Positions 1 to 7,442 of a stretch of 64,000 bases of DNA are shown here, piece by piece. Each line of letters starts with the position of its first letter. Within the stretch, counting starts at the first letter, position 1. The stretch is taken from NCBI GenBank assembly GCA_963837265.1, contig CAWIMQ010000006.1, forward strand, positions 744,001 through 808,000. The letters are read 5' to 3'. Under the pieces are notes generated by a model. The model had not been told where the DNA came from, searched no databases, and worked only from the letters and a program-made list of their open reading frames with translations. Source of the DNA: DATBLE01 sp963837265 (GTDB taxonomy: Bacteria > Actinomycetota > Thermoleophilia > Gaiellales > Gaiellaceae). Position numbers and translations under genes: made by a program.

Positions 1-147
1 CCCGGAAGCGAGTCGAGCGGAGCCTCGAGCCGCTCCGGATGCGGAGCGCCGCGCAACCGCGGCCAGGCCTCGGGCCGGTCCACGGCGGCAAACCCGGTCG
101 GGCACGTCACCTCAGTCCGAGTGTAACGGCCGCCCCGGCCTGCGCCG
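1..147. other. Left-edge sequence without a recognisable gene
   Basis: This stretch lies downstream of the histidine kinase gene that ends at 148. I see no open frame with a plausible protein, no strong terminator and no tRNA. It probably belongs to the spacer between the kinase and a gene outside the window. Confidence 0.4.
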
Positions 148-1464
148 CTATGCGATCGGCAGCCGGACGACCGCGTCGAGACCGCCGCCCGCAGCCTCCC
201 GCAGCTCGGCCTCGCCGCCGTCGGCCCGTGCCAGCCTGCGCACGATCGCGAGGCCGAGCCCCGACCCGCCCGGCCCCGACGACCGGCCGCGCCAGAAGCG
301 GTCGAACGCACGCTCCCGCTCCTCCACGGTCAGGCCCGGGCCCTCGTCCGCGACGTGCAGCTCGACCCAGCCGTCCGCGGCTGCCGCCGACACCGCGACC
401 GTGTCCGACACCGCGAGCGCGTTGGCGACCAGGTTGTCGACGATCTGGCCCAGGCGCTCCTTCGAGCTTCGCACCCGGAGGCCGCGGGCACCCGTCCAGA
501 TGACGCCTCGCCAGGCCGAGAGGCGATCGGCGAGCACCTCGTCCACGTCCACGGGCTCGCCGCCGGCTCCGGCGGCGTCCGCGCGCGCCAGGGAGAGGAG
601 GCCCTCGACGAGCCGACCGAGCCGCTCGACCTCCGCTAGCGCGGGGCCGACAGTCTCGCCGTCCATGTTCTCCAGGCGCAGGCGCAGCGCGGTCAGGGGC
701 GTTCGCAGCTCGTGCGAGGCGTCGGCGACGAACGCCTGTTGCGAGTCGAGCAGACGCTGGAGCTTCGCCGCCGTCTCGTTGAACTCGTGCGCGACGCGCC
801 GCACCTCCTCCGGCCCCTCCTCCGGCGCGCGTACGCCGAGATGCCCGCCGCCGACCTCCGCCGCCGCCTGCTCGAGGCGGCGCAGCGGCCGCGCCACCCC
901 TCGCGCGACCCAGAGGCCGAGCAGCGACACCCCACCGAGGACGACCCCCGCGATCACGGCGAGTGTGAGCCAGTAGCGGGTGACGCGGCGGTCGACGGCC
1001 GACGTCGGGTACGTGATCCGCGCCGCGCCGAGGATCTTGCCCGCCGACGCGATCGGCACGGCGACGTAGAGCAGGTCGAGGCCGAGCGTGTTCGAGTGGC
1101 GGACGCCCGACGCGACCCGCCCGGCGAGCGCGGTCGCGATCTCGGGCCGGCTGGCGAAGCTGGTGTCGCCGGGGATCGGGCTCGAGTCGACGACCGCGTT
1201 GCCGCGACGGTCGACGACCACGACCCGGCCGCCCGTGTCGCCCTGATAGCGCACCGCGATCGCCCGCAGGGCGGAGACCGTCGTCTCCCCCTGCGCCTCG
1301 AGGGCGCCCTCCGAGAGGGATGCGACCGTGACCGCGTCCCGCTCGACCTTCGTCTCCAGGTCACGGCGCTCGTTCCGCGCATACGTGACCCCGAGAGGCA
1401 CCTCGAGGACGGCGAGCACGAGCAGGGTCAGGCTCAGGTAGCTGACGAGCAGCCGGCGGGACAT
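148..1464 (-). CDS. Two-component sensor histidine kinase
   Basis: This is a membrane sensor kinase of 438 residues that should autophosphorylate and pass phosphate to the response regulator encoded just upstream (1641-2291). Residues about 5-29 form the first membrane helix, 30-163 an extracytoplasmic sensor domain and 164-190 the second helix, followed by a HAMP linker. The HisKA motif HELRTPLTALR places the phospho-accepting His at residue 251. The ATPase domain shows the N box (IVDNLVANAL), G1 (ADEGPG) and G2 (GSGLGLAI). The order regulator then kinase on the minus strand, divergent from a redox operon, suggests it controls that operon. A 176-bp gap carrying a repeat element separates it from the regulator, so the two may not be equally expressed. 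The signal is unknown. Confidence 0.93.
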   Translation of the reverse strand: MSRRLLVSYLSLTLLVLAVLEVPLGVTYARNERRDLETKVERDAVTVASLSEGALEAQGETTVSALRAIAVRYQGDTGGRVVVVDRRGNAVVDSSPIPGDTSFASRPEIATALAGRVASGVRHSNTLGLDLLYVAVPIASAGKILGAARITYPTSAVDRRVTRYWLTLAVIAGVVLGGVSLLGLWVARGVARPLRRLEQAAAEVGGGHLGVRAPEEGPEEVRRVAHEFNETAAKLQRLLDSQQAFVADASHELRTPLTALRLRLENMDGETVGPALAEVERLGRLVEGLLSLARADAAGAGGEPVDVDEVLADRLSAWRGVIWTGARGLRVRSSKERLGQIVDNLVANALAVSDTVAVSAAAADGWVELHVADEGPGLTVEERERAFDRFWRGRSSGPGGSGLGLAIVRRLARADGGEAELREAAGGGLDAVVRLPIA

Positions 1465-1468
1465 CAGC

Positions 1469-1568
1469 GTGGGAGAACCCGGGCTTCGGCTTCCCCCACG
1501 GGCCCCCTCCTTCGCCGCGGCGATCCAAGCACCGCAGGCTGCCGCCCGCCGGGCAGGGCCCGGCTCCG
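1469..1568 (-). repeat. Two-hairpin interspersed element, copy 1
   Basis: Read on the minus strand, this begins with the hairpin GCCGGGC-CCT-GCCCGGC and ends with a second hairpin whose arms are GTGGGGGAA and TTCTCCCAC. It matches 6081-6177 closely at both ends and 9393-9490 more loosely. It sits between the response regulator and kinase genes in the same orientation. All three copies follow a co-oriented gene, which suggests a transcription-end or RNA-processing element. Confidence 0.65.
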
Positions 1569-1640
1569 ACGACGACCGGCAGCGACACGACGGCCGCGAA
1601 GACCTCTCACATCGTCATGAGCTCGCAGGCCCAAGAAGGC

Positions 1641-2291
1641 CTACACCCGAAGACGGAACCCGACCCCGCGGACCGTCTCGATCCAGCCGGGGTCGCCGAG
1701 CTTCTTCCGGAGCGCCGCCACGTGCACGTCGATCGTCTTCGGAGACCCGAACCAGCGCGTCTCCCAGACCTCCTCGAAGATCTTTGCCCGGCTGAGGGCG
1801 GCGCCGGGATCGGAGGCCAGCAGCGCGAGCAGGTCGAACTCGCGCGGGGTGAGCGCCAGCTCGCGGCCGTCGAGGGTCGCCCGCCGGGCCCGGGAGTCGA
1901 CCTCGAGGCCGTCCACCCGCACCGGCCCTCCCGGCGGCCCTGGCTCGAGGCGGCGAAGCACCGCCCTCATGCGGGCGACTAGCTCACGAAGGCTGTACGG
2001 CTTCACGACGTAGTCGTCGGCGCCGAGCTCGAGCCCGACGACGCGGTCGACCTCCTCGCCTCGAGCGCTGACGACGATGATCGGCACCCGGGAGCGCTCG
2101 CGGAGGCGGCGGCAGACCTCGAAGCCGTCGACGTCCGGCAGCCGCAGGTCGAGCAGGACGATGTCCGGCTCCGGCGCCTCGAGCGCCGCCTCCCCGGTCG
2201 CCGCCCACTCGACCTCGAAGCCTTCGCGGCCGAGCCCCTCGACGAGCGGCTCGGCGATCGCGTCCTCGTCCTCGACGACCAGAACTCTCAT
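1641..2291 (-). CDS. OmpR/PhoB-family response regulator
   Basis: This 216-residue DNA-binding response regulator has an N-terminal receiver domain and a C-terminal winged helix. The receiver shows the acidic pocket VVEDED (residues 5-10) and the phospho-acceptor Asp48 in VLLDLRLP. The C-terminal half (about 125-216) has the OmpR-type winged-helix pattern, including LTPREFDLLALL and RGVGFRL. It is transcribed before the kinase at 148-1464, its likely partner. Three 11-bp-spaced direct repeats at 2337-2365, just upstream of its start and of the divergent redox operon, are typical of binding sites for this family. The ATG at 2291 gives the family's usual length. Confidence 0.94.
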   Translation of the reverse strand: MRVLVVEDEDAIAEPLVEGLGREGFEVEWAATGEAALEAPEPDIVLLDLRLPDVDGFEVCRRLRERSRVPIIVVSARGEEVDRVVGLELGADDYVVKPYSLRELVARMRAVLRRLEPGPPGGPVRVDGLEVDSRARRATLDGRELALTPREFDLLALLASDPGAALSRAKIFEEVWETRWFGSPKTIDVHVAALRKKLGDPGWIETVRGVGFRLRV

Positions 2292-2336
2292 GCTCGCATC
2301 GTGGCAGCGGCCGGACGGCCCGGCATCCGGGCTTTT

Positions 2337-2365
2337 CCGAACCTTTACCGAACCCGCGCCAAACC
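2337..2365. promoter_or_regulatory. Three 11-bp-spaced direct repeats, likely response-regulator boxes
   Basis: CCGAACC occurs at 2337 and 2348 and CCAAACC at 2359, an exact 11-bp period. OmpR/PhoB-type regulators usually bind direct repeats spaced 11 bp as tandem dimers. The site lies in the divergent spacer between the regulator (start 2291) and the redox operon (start 2439), so autoregulation and control of the operon are both possible. Confidence 0.55.
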
Positions 2366-2438
2366 CCCTCGTACGGCTGTCCCGGCGCTAACCGGCCCCC
2401 CTCTACCGTCGGCTCAGTCGAATCGAATGGAGGTTCCG

Positions 2439-2885
2439 GTGAACAGGAAGCACGCAGTAACCATCTCTCTCGCAGCCGGGCTGGCGGCCGTCGCCGGCAC
2501 CGTCGCGGCGACGAAGAGCGTGCATCTCGGCCGCTCGGCCACCACCCCGGCGAAGGCGTCGTCCACGCTGATCGCCGAGCGGACGGCGGCGCTCCACCGG
2601 GCCGAGGTCGCGCTCAGGAAGGCGCTCGCCCAGAAGCCGCCGAAGCTGCCGCCGCTGCCGACCGCCGCTCCCGTCGTCCCGGCCGCGGGCAGCGCGCCGA
2701 TCGCCGCGGCCGGCTCCGCCGCGCCGCAGACGCAGCGGGTCGTCTACGTCCGGCCGGCGCCGATCATCCGCCACGTCCACCGGGCGGGCGGCGAGAACGA
2801 GTCCGAGGGCGAGTCCGGCCACGAGCCCGCCCAGGAGGGCGGCCGGCAGGCCGATCACGGCGGAGGGGGCGGCTTCGATGACTAG
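2439..2885 (+). CDS. Small exported or membrane-anchored protein with His/acidic tail, first gene of redox operon
   Basis: I do not recognise the family. The GTG at 2439 is chosen because GGAGG lies 5 bases upstream. This gives 148 residues. The N terminus has a basic start and a hydrophobic stretch (about residues 8-25) consistent with a signal peptide or anchor. The middle is Ala/Pro-rich. The C terminus holds a short histidine motif (RHVHR) and a tail rich in Glu, Asp and Gly, which could bind metal. It lacks the S/T-G-A-S/T flavinylation motif expected of an ApbE substrate. The stop overlaps the next gene by 8 bases. Its place at the head of an ApbE/cytochrome/reductase operon suggests a role outside the membrane in that redox system. 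Confidence 0.7.
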   Translation: MNRKHAVTISLAAGLAAVAGTVAATKSVHLGRSATTPAKASSTLIAERTAALHRAEVALRKALAQKPPKLPPLPTAAPVVPAAGSAPIAAAGSAAPQTQRVVYVRPAPIIRHVHRAGGENESEGESGHEPAQEGGRQADHGGGGGFDD

Positions 2886-3282
2886 CCACACCGCCCGTCT
2901 CTACGCGCTGGTCGGAGCCGTCCTCGTCTTCTTCGTCGCGTGGGCGACGATCGCCGCCCACCCCTGGCAGGCGGCCTCGACGGCGGCGCAGGACCCGAGG
3001 CTGACGGCGCTTCAGCTCCGCGAGCAGCGGCTGCGCGCCGAGTCGCTCGCGGTCAAGCGGGTCGTGGACAAGCGCTGGGCCGTCTACCGTGCGCAGCTCG
3101 CGCTGCGCAAGCAGGAGATCGCCTCGCTCAGAGCCGCGAACGCAAAGGCCCGGGCGACGTCGCTGGCGTCCGTGCACACGACGGCGCCGGCGAGCGCCGG
3201 CGGCTCGGCTCCGGTCGCGGCGCCCGCCCCCGCCGTCCGCGTCGTGACGCTGCCGCCGGTGACGATCACGAGGACGTCATGA
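2878..3282 (+). CDS. Small single-pass membrane protein of redox operon
   Basis: The product has 134 residues and an N-terminal membrane helix (ALVGAVLVFFVAWATIAA, about residues 10-28). An extracytoplasmic helical region rich in Leu, Arg, Glu and Ala (about 38-90) could form a coiled coil, and an Ala/Pro/Val tail follows. I do not recognise the family. The gene overlaps the previous one by 8 bases and its TGA overlaps the ATG of apbE (ATGA at 3279-3282), so translation is probably coupled. A scaffold or subunit role next to the ApbE/cytochrome pair is an inference from position only. Confidence 0.7.
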   Translation: MTSHTARLYALVGAVLVFFVAWATIAAHPWQAASTAAQDPRLTALQLREQRLRAESLAVKRVVDKRWAVYRAQLALRKQEIASLRAANAKARATSLASVHTTAPASAGGSAPVAAPAPAVRVVTLPPVTITRTS

Positions 3283-4106
3283 TGCAGCGCCGCTCATTCC
3301 CGGCAATGGGGACGCAGGTCGAGCTCTTGCTCGACGCCGATCCGAGCGCCGAGGGCGAGGCCGCCTTCGAGCGGGCCGAGCGGGAGTTCGAGCGCCTGGA
3401 GGCGCTGCTCTCGCGGTTCCGCCCCGAGTCCGAGCTCTCGGCGCTCAACCGCTCCGGCACCCTCGACGCCGGCGACGACCTGGTCGCGGTGACGAGGCTC
3501 GCGCTCGAGGCCCGCGAACGCACCGGCGGGCTCTTCGACCCGACGGTGCACGACGCGCTCGTCGCAGCGGGATACGACCGCACGTTCGACGAGGTCGCTC
3601 CGGACGGCGAGACGCGGCCCGCCGGCCGCTGCGCCGGCGCGGTGCGAGTCGAAGGGGCGCACATCGAGCTCGAACGAGGGTTCCGGCTCGACCTCGGCGG
3701 GATCGCCAAGGGCTATGCGGTCGACCGCGCCTGCACGCTCCTCGGCTCGGCCGGGCCCTGTCTCGTGAACGCCGGCGGCGACATCGCCGGCCGGGGCCGC
3801 CTCTGGCCGGTCGGCGTCGAGACCGCCGACGGCGAGCTGACGCTCGGACTGGAGAACGGTGCGCTCGCCACCTCCGGACGCGACCGGCGCCGCTGGCGCC
3901 GCGGCGGCCGCGAGGCCCACCACCTGATCGACCCCGCCACCGGCGTCCCCGCCGAGAGCGACTTCCTGCGCGTGACCGTCGTCGCGCCGACCGCCGTGGA
4001 CGCCGAGGTGCTCGCGAAGGCGATCTTCCTCGGAGCGCCTGCGGGCGTCCCGGCCGTCCTGGTCACCGCGGACGGCCGCACGATCCTGACCGGAGGGCTC
4101 GAATGA
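3279..4106 (+). CDS. apbE: FAD:protein FMN transferase (ApbE family)
   Basis: ApbE enzymes attach FMN to a Thr or Ser of exported redox proteins, using FAD and Mg2+. The 275-residue product starts with the family hallmark FPAMGTQVEL and continues with LSRFRPESELSALNRSG. The core motif is LDLGGIAKGYAVDRA, followed by CLVNAGGDIA and the late motif HHLIDPATG. It is slightly short for the family and lacks an obvious lipobox, so it may act in the cytoplasm or be anchored by partners. The ATG at 3279 overlaps the upstream stop, and its own TGA overlaps the next start (4103). No FMN-acceptor domain protein is encoded in the window. Confidence 0.93.
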   Translation: MMQRRSFPAMGTQVELLLDADPSAEGEAAFERAEREFERLEALLSRFRPESELSALNRSGTLDAGDDLVAVTRLALEARERTGGLFDPTVHDALVAAGYDRTFDEVAPDGETRPAGRCAGAVRVEGAHIELERGFRLDLGGIAKGYAVDRACTLLGSAGPCLVNAGGDIAGRGRLWPVGVETADGELTLGLENGALATSGRDRRRWRRGGREAHHLIDPATGVPAESDFLRVTVVAPTAVDAEVLAKAIFLGAPAGVPAVLVTADGRTILTGGLE

Positions 4107-4687
4107 AGACCGACCCGACCTTCTGGCTGCTCGCCCGGGCGGCCGGCCTGACGGCGTACGCCCTGCTCACCGCCTCGGTGCTGGCCGGGCTGACGGTGAA
4201 GTCGAGGCCGCTCGGCACGCGGATCAGGGCCGCAGTGGCGACCGACGTGCACCGCTTCCTCTCCCTGCTCGCGCTCGGGACGATCGCCCTCCACGGAATC
4301 GTCCTGACACTCGACCAGACGATCCGCATGCCGCTCGCCGCGCTGGTCGTCCCCGGCCTCAGCCCGTACAGGCCGCTCGCCACCGGTCTCGGCGTGCTGG
4401 CGGCCGAACTGATGCTCATCGTCTACGCCTCGTTCTCGCTCCGCAAGCGGATCGGCGTGAAGAACTGGCGGCGGCTCCACTACGCCACCTTCGGCGTGTT
4501 CGTCGCCGCCACCGTCCACGGGCTCGCCGCCGGCACCGACCGGTGGGCGGTGGGGCTCTACGCGGGCGCCGTCTCGGCCGTCGTCGCCCTCACCGCCTGG
4601 CGGGCGATCACCGGCCGAACGTCGACCAGGAAGGAAGGAGGAAAGGCAAGTGTCCCCTCAGCTCAACCCCAGCAGGCAACCGTCTGA
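4103..4687 (+). CDS. Ferric-reductase-like transmembrane cytochrome b
   Basis: This 194-residue integral membrane protein of the ferric reductase-like/MsrQ type probably binds heme b and moves electrons across the membrane. About five or six hydrophobic helices are visible. Histidines placed like heme ligands occur in VHRFLS, LHGIVL, LHYATF and VHGLA. It is coupled to apbE by ATGA and its 3' end overlaps the FAD reductase gene by 38 bases. This gives a plausible path from reductase to cytochrome to an external flavin or metal acceptor. The final acceptor is not identifiable from the window. Confidence 0.88.
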   Translation: MKTDPTFWLLARAAGLTAYALLTASVLAGLTVKSRPLGTRIRAAVATDVHRFLSLLALGTIALHGIVLTLDQTIRMPLAALVVPGLSPYRPLATGLGVLAAELMLIVYASFSLRKRIGVKNWRRLHYATFGVFVAATVHGLAAGTDRWAVGLYAGAVSAVVALTAWRAITGRTSTRKEGGKASVPSAQPQQATV

Positions 4688-5735
4688 GGTCCTGATCGTC
4701 GGCGCCGGTCTCGCCGGCGCACGGGTGGCGGAGACGCTCCGGGCGGAGGGCTACGCAGGCGGGGTCACTCTCGTCGGCGACGAGCCCGCCGGCCCCTACG
4801 AGCGGCCCGCGCTGTCCAAGGAGCTCCTGGCGGGAAAGCGCGAGGCGGAGAGCCTGGCGATCCGGCCGGCGGAGAGCTACGCCGAGCGCGGCATCGAGCT
4901 CCTCACCGGGACACGCGTCACCCGCGTGCTCGGCAGGGTCGCGAAGACCGCCGACGGCCGGGTGATCCCCTGGGACGCCCTCGTGATCGCGACCGGGGCG
5001 AGCGCCCGCGGGCTGAGCCTGGGCCGGCACCGGCTCCGCACGCTGGCCGACTCCGAGCGCCTCCGCGCGGCGATCGACCGGGAGGGCCGCCTGACGGTGG
5101 TCGGCACCGGGCTCGTCGGCAGCGAGGTCGCGTCGACCGCACGCTCGCTCGGCGCGGAGGTCACCCTCGTCGGCGACCCGCCGCTCGAGCGGCTGCTCGG
5201 GCCGGACGTCGCCGGGCTCCTCGCCGGGCGCCAGCGCGAGCACGGCATCCGGCTCGTCCCGCGCGGGACCGAGCCGGTGGACGGCGTGGTCCTCGACGCG
5301 GTCGGCACCCGGCCCGCGACGCGCTGGCTCCGCGGCCTCGTTCCGCTGCGCGGCGACGGAAGCATCGTCGCGGACACCTGTGGCCGCACGCCCGTGCCGG
5401 GCGTGTTCGCCGCCGGCGACGTCACCGGAACGGGCCACTGGACCGCCGCCGCCGGACAGGGCGCCGCCGTCGCTCGGGCGATTCTCGGCCTGGAGCAACC
5501 GTACGAGGACGTCCCGTACTTCTGGTCCGACCAGCTCGGGCTGCGCTTCCAGCACGTCGGCGACGCCGGCGGAGCGGCGTCCGTCGAGCTGGACGGGGAG
5601 CTCGACTCGCTGCGCGCCCGATACCTCGACGACCGGGGCCGGCTCGTCGCCGCCCTCGTCGTCAACCGGCCCCGGGAGGTCGGCGAGCTCCGGCGCGAGG
5701 TAGCCTCCGCGGGGTGGGATCGCGCCGCGGCATGA
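4650..5735 (+). CDS. FAD-dependent NAD(P)H oxidoreductase (ferredoxin/rubredoxin reductase-like)
   Basis: The 361-residue product belongs to the two-Rossmann-fold flavoprotein family that moves electrons between NAD(P)H and a small carrier. It has the FAD motif VGAGLAGARVAE near the start, PYERPALSKELL typical of ferredoxin reductases, a second dinucleotide motif VGTGLVGSEVAS, and the late FAD motif VFAAGDVT. It starts at GTG 4650 behind a strong AGGAGG site, inside the preceding gene. It probably feeds the cytochrome encoded upstream. Its TGA stop lies inside the palindromic element that begins at 5732, and the last residues before it are WDRAAA. Confidence 0.9.
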   Translation: MSPQLNPSRQPSEVLIVGAGLAGARVAETLRAEGYAGGVTLVGDEPAGPYERPALSKELLAGKREAESLAIRPAESYAERGIELLTGTRVTRVLGRVAKTADGRVIPWDALVIATGASARGLSLGRHRLRTLADSERLRAAIDREGRLTVVGTGLVGSEVASTARSLGAEVTLVGDPPLERLLGPDVAGLLAGRQREHGIRLVPRGTEPVDGVVLDAVGTRPATRWLRGLVPLRGDGSIVADTCGRTPVPGVFAAGDVTGTGHWTAAAGQGAAVARAILGLEQPYEDVPYFWSDQLGLRFQHVGDAGGAASVELDGELDSLRARYLDDRGRLVAALVVNRPREVGELRREVASAGWDRAAA

Positions 5736-5811
5736 GAGACGAAGCCGAGCGCAAAGGCGAGAGCGAAGCTCTCGGCATTGGTGCGAGGCGATGTCGTGGC
5801 GCCGGAGGCGT
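5732..5811 (+). repeat. Palindromic gene-junction element, copy 1
   Basis: These 80 bases match 13698-13778 (minus strand) at roughly four of five positions, with the first 19 bases identical. The first four bases, ATGA, give the stop of the upstream reductase and the start of the downstream protein. A hairpin with arms CGAGAGC (5758-5764) and GCTCTCG (5768-5774) around GAA is conserved in shape. Copy 2 has GACAGC/GCTGTC, a compensatory G:C to C:G change. The element is read in the same frame at both loci. Confidence 0.7.
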
Positions 5812-6019
5812 CAAGCTCGCCGTCCTCGTCTCGCTCGTCGCCGCGGCCGCGGCCGCGGCGATCCTTCTCAACCTGGCGCTCCTCGGCTACGCGCAGCCCA
5901 AGAACGACCCGGCCGGCAAGCTCAGCCCCCGCGCGGTCCTCACGCCCGCCCCGACGCCGCCGGGACCGCCGGCGGCGGTCACCGTGACCACCTCGGATCA
6001 CCGAGAGCAAGACGACTAG
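5732..6019 (+). CDS. Small single-pass membrane protein, last gene of redox operon
   Basis: The product has 95 residues. The first 27 or so are encoded by the palindromic element (MRDEAERKGESEALG then GARRCRG). A membrane helix follows (about residues 28-50, LAVLVSLVAAAAAAAILLNL) and then the segment GYAQPKNDPAGKLSPRA. I recall this segment in small proteins of related actinobacteria but cannot name the family. The tail is Pro/Thr-rich. The true start may be internal (for example GTG before KLAVLV), with the element-derived part an insertion. Its position after the reductase suggests a role in the same membrane redox complex. Confidence 0.65.
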   Translation: MRDEAERKGESEALGIGARRCRGAGGVKLAVLVSLVAAAAAAAILLNLALLGYAQPKNDPAGKLSPRAVLTPAPTPPGPPAAVTVTTSDHREQDD

Positions 6020-6080
6020 CTCCGGTCGGCGCCGCGAGGTCGTGACGTTGTGACACGTCTCTCCGCCCGCCCTCGGCGGC

Positions 6081-6177
6081 CGGAGCCGGGCTTTGCCCGG
6101 CGGGAGGCCGAGGTGCAGCCCGTCAGCCAGGAAGCGGAAGGAGGGGGTCCGTGGGGGAATCCTGGGTTCCCCCACGC
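6081..6177 (+). repeat. Two-hairpin interspersed element, copy 2
   Basis: The element starts with CGGAGCCGGGCTTTGCCCGG and ends with a 10-bp hairpin (CGTGGGGGAA/TTCCCCCACG, 6150-6176). It follows the last gene of the redox operon in the same orientation. It also covers the 3' end of the opposing degV gene, so the last 18 or so DegV residues are encoded by it. Confidence 0.65.
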
Positions 6178-7034
6178 GAATCGTCGAACCAGAAGAAGCC
6201 GACCGCGCCCGGGCCGGCGTGTGTTCCGACGACCGCGCCGAGCATCGTTTCCACCTCGATCTCGGCGCGGGGCCGGGTGCGACGGACGAGGCTCCGGAGC
6301 GCCTCGAGCCGGTCCGGCGCGTCGGCGTGCGCGATCCCGACCCTGAGCGACGGCCCGCCTGCGGTGCCCTGCTCGAACGCGGTGACGAACTCGAGGAATG
6401 CCCTGTGGGCCCCGCGCACCCGCCGGCGCGGGACGACCTCGCCGCCCTCGATCCCGAGAATCGGCTTGATGTTCAGGAGCGTGCCGGCCATTGCCGCCGC
6501 CTTGCCGATCCGTCCGCCTCGGGCGAGGTACTCGAGCGTGTCCACCGTCCAGACGATCCCGCTCTCCCGCCGGAACCGCTCGACGAGCGCGTCCACCTCC
6601 TCGTCGGTCGTTCCCGCCTCGAGCCTGCGCTGGACGGCGAGCGCCAGCATCGCCAGCCCGGCCGAGACCGTGCCGCTGTCGATCGCCCGTACCTTGCCCC
6701 CGCCGAGCTCCTCTCCCGCGCGCCGCGCACTCTCCACCGTGCCGGACAGCTTCAGGGGTATGTGCAGCGACAGGATCCGCTCGTAGCCCGCGAGCTCCTC
6801 GTAGACGGCGAGAAAGTCGCCGGGCGTCGGCTGCGACGTGGTCGGCAGGACCGGGGCGGTGCGGAGCCGCGCGTAGAACTCGCGCGGCGAGAGCTCCTCG
6901 TAGTCGCGGAAGCTCTCGTCGCCGAAACGCACGTACAGAGGCACGACCCGCCAGCCGGGGAAACGCGACGGCCCCTCCGGATAGTCGGCGGTCGAGTCGA
7001 GCACGAGCGCCGTGTTCTCGGCGGTCAGCTCCAT
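6123..7034 (-). CDS. degV: DegV/FakB family fatty-acid-binding protein
   Basis: DegV/FakB proteins bind a fatty acid and present it to FakA kinase. The 303-residue product begins TALVLDSTADYPEG and carries the family motif PTTSQPTPGDF, IDSGTVSAGLAMLAL, and the C-terminal GTHAGPGAVGFFW. The ATG at 7034 shares one base with the stop of the receiver gene (TGATG), so translation is likely coupled. The natural family end is near GFFWFDD. The remaining 18 residues come from a repeat element and are probably dispensable. FakA is encoded two genes upstream in the same operon, which supports a fatty acid kinase role. Confidence 0.92.
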   Translation of the reverse strand: MELTAENTALVLDSTADYPEGPSRFPGWRVVPLYVRFGDESFRDYEELSPREFYARLRTAPVLPTTSQPTPGDFLAVYEELAGYERILSLHIPLKLSGTVESARRAGEELGGGKVRAIDSGTVSAGLAMLALAVQRRLEAGTTDEEVDALVERFRRESGIVWTVDTLEYLARGGRIGKAAAMAGTLLNIKPILGIEGGEVVPRRRVRGAHRAFLEFVTAFEQGTAGGPSLRVGIAHADAPDRLEALRSLVRRTRPRAEIEVETMLGAVVGTHAGPGAVGFFWFDDSRGGTQDSPTDPLLPLPG

Positions 7035-7426
7035 CAGCCGGATGCTCCGACGGTCGAAGCCGCCGACCGCACCGCCTCGACGATCGCGTCGAGCGGCTTG
7101 TCCTTGCCGATGCACGCCACCGCGCCGGCAGCGCGCAGCGCCTGTTGCTCGCGCTCGCCGGCCGCCGCCGTGAGCGCGACGACGGCGACGCCGGGACAGT
7201 GCTGCCGGACGAGCAGCGTCAGCTGGACGCCGTCCGCACCGGGCAGGCGGTAGTCGACGAGCAGGACGTCGGGCGAGAGCTCGCGGCAGAGCTCGACGAC
7301 CGCCGAGCCGTCCGGCTCCGACGCGACGATCTCGATCTCCCCGTCGAGGGCGAGGAGAAGCTCGAGCGCATGCCGGAAGACGTCGTTGTCCTCGACCACC
7401 ACCACCCGAATGGGCCTGAGTGACAT
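7034..7426 (-). CDS. Stand-alone response-regulator receiver domain
   Basis: The product is a single CheY-like receiver of 130 residues without an output domain. The acidic pair is in VVVVEDND, the phospho-acceptor Asp in VLLVDYRLPG, the conserved Thr in ALTAAAG and the Lys in IGKDKPLDAIV, so phosphorylation should be possible. The ATG at 7426 is preferred over an in-frame GTG at 7432. It lies 16 bases after fakA and shares a base with the degV start. No kinase is adjacent. Its position suggests that phosphorylation signals touch the fatty acid kinase system, but this is inference. Confidence 0.85.
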   Translation of the reverse strand: MSLRPIRVVVVEDNDVFRHALELLLALDGEIEIVASEPDGSAVVELCRELSPDVLLVDYRLPGADGVQLTLLVRQHCPGVAVVALTAAAGEREQQALRAAGAVACIGKDKPLDAIVEAVRSAASTVGASG

Positions 7427-7442
7427 CGACACGACGACGATG

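Noticed and set aside
2901..3278. A longer apbE product starting at 2940
   Set aside because: The upstream part is the shadow of the small membrane protein gene. The ATG at 3279 overlaps its stop and begins the family's conserved FPAMGT region.
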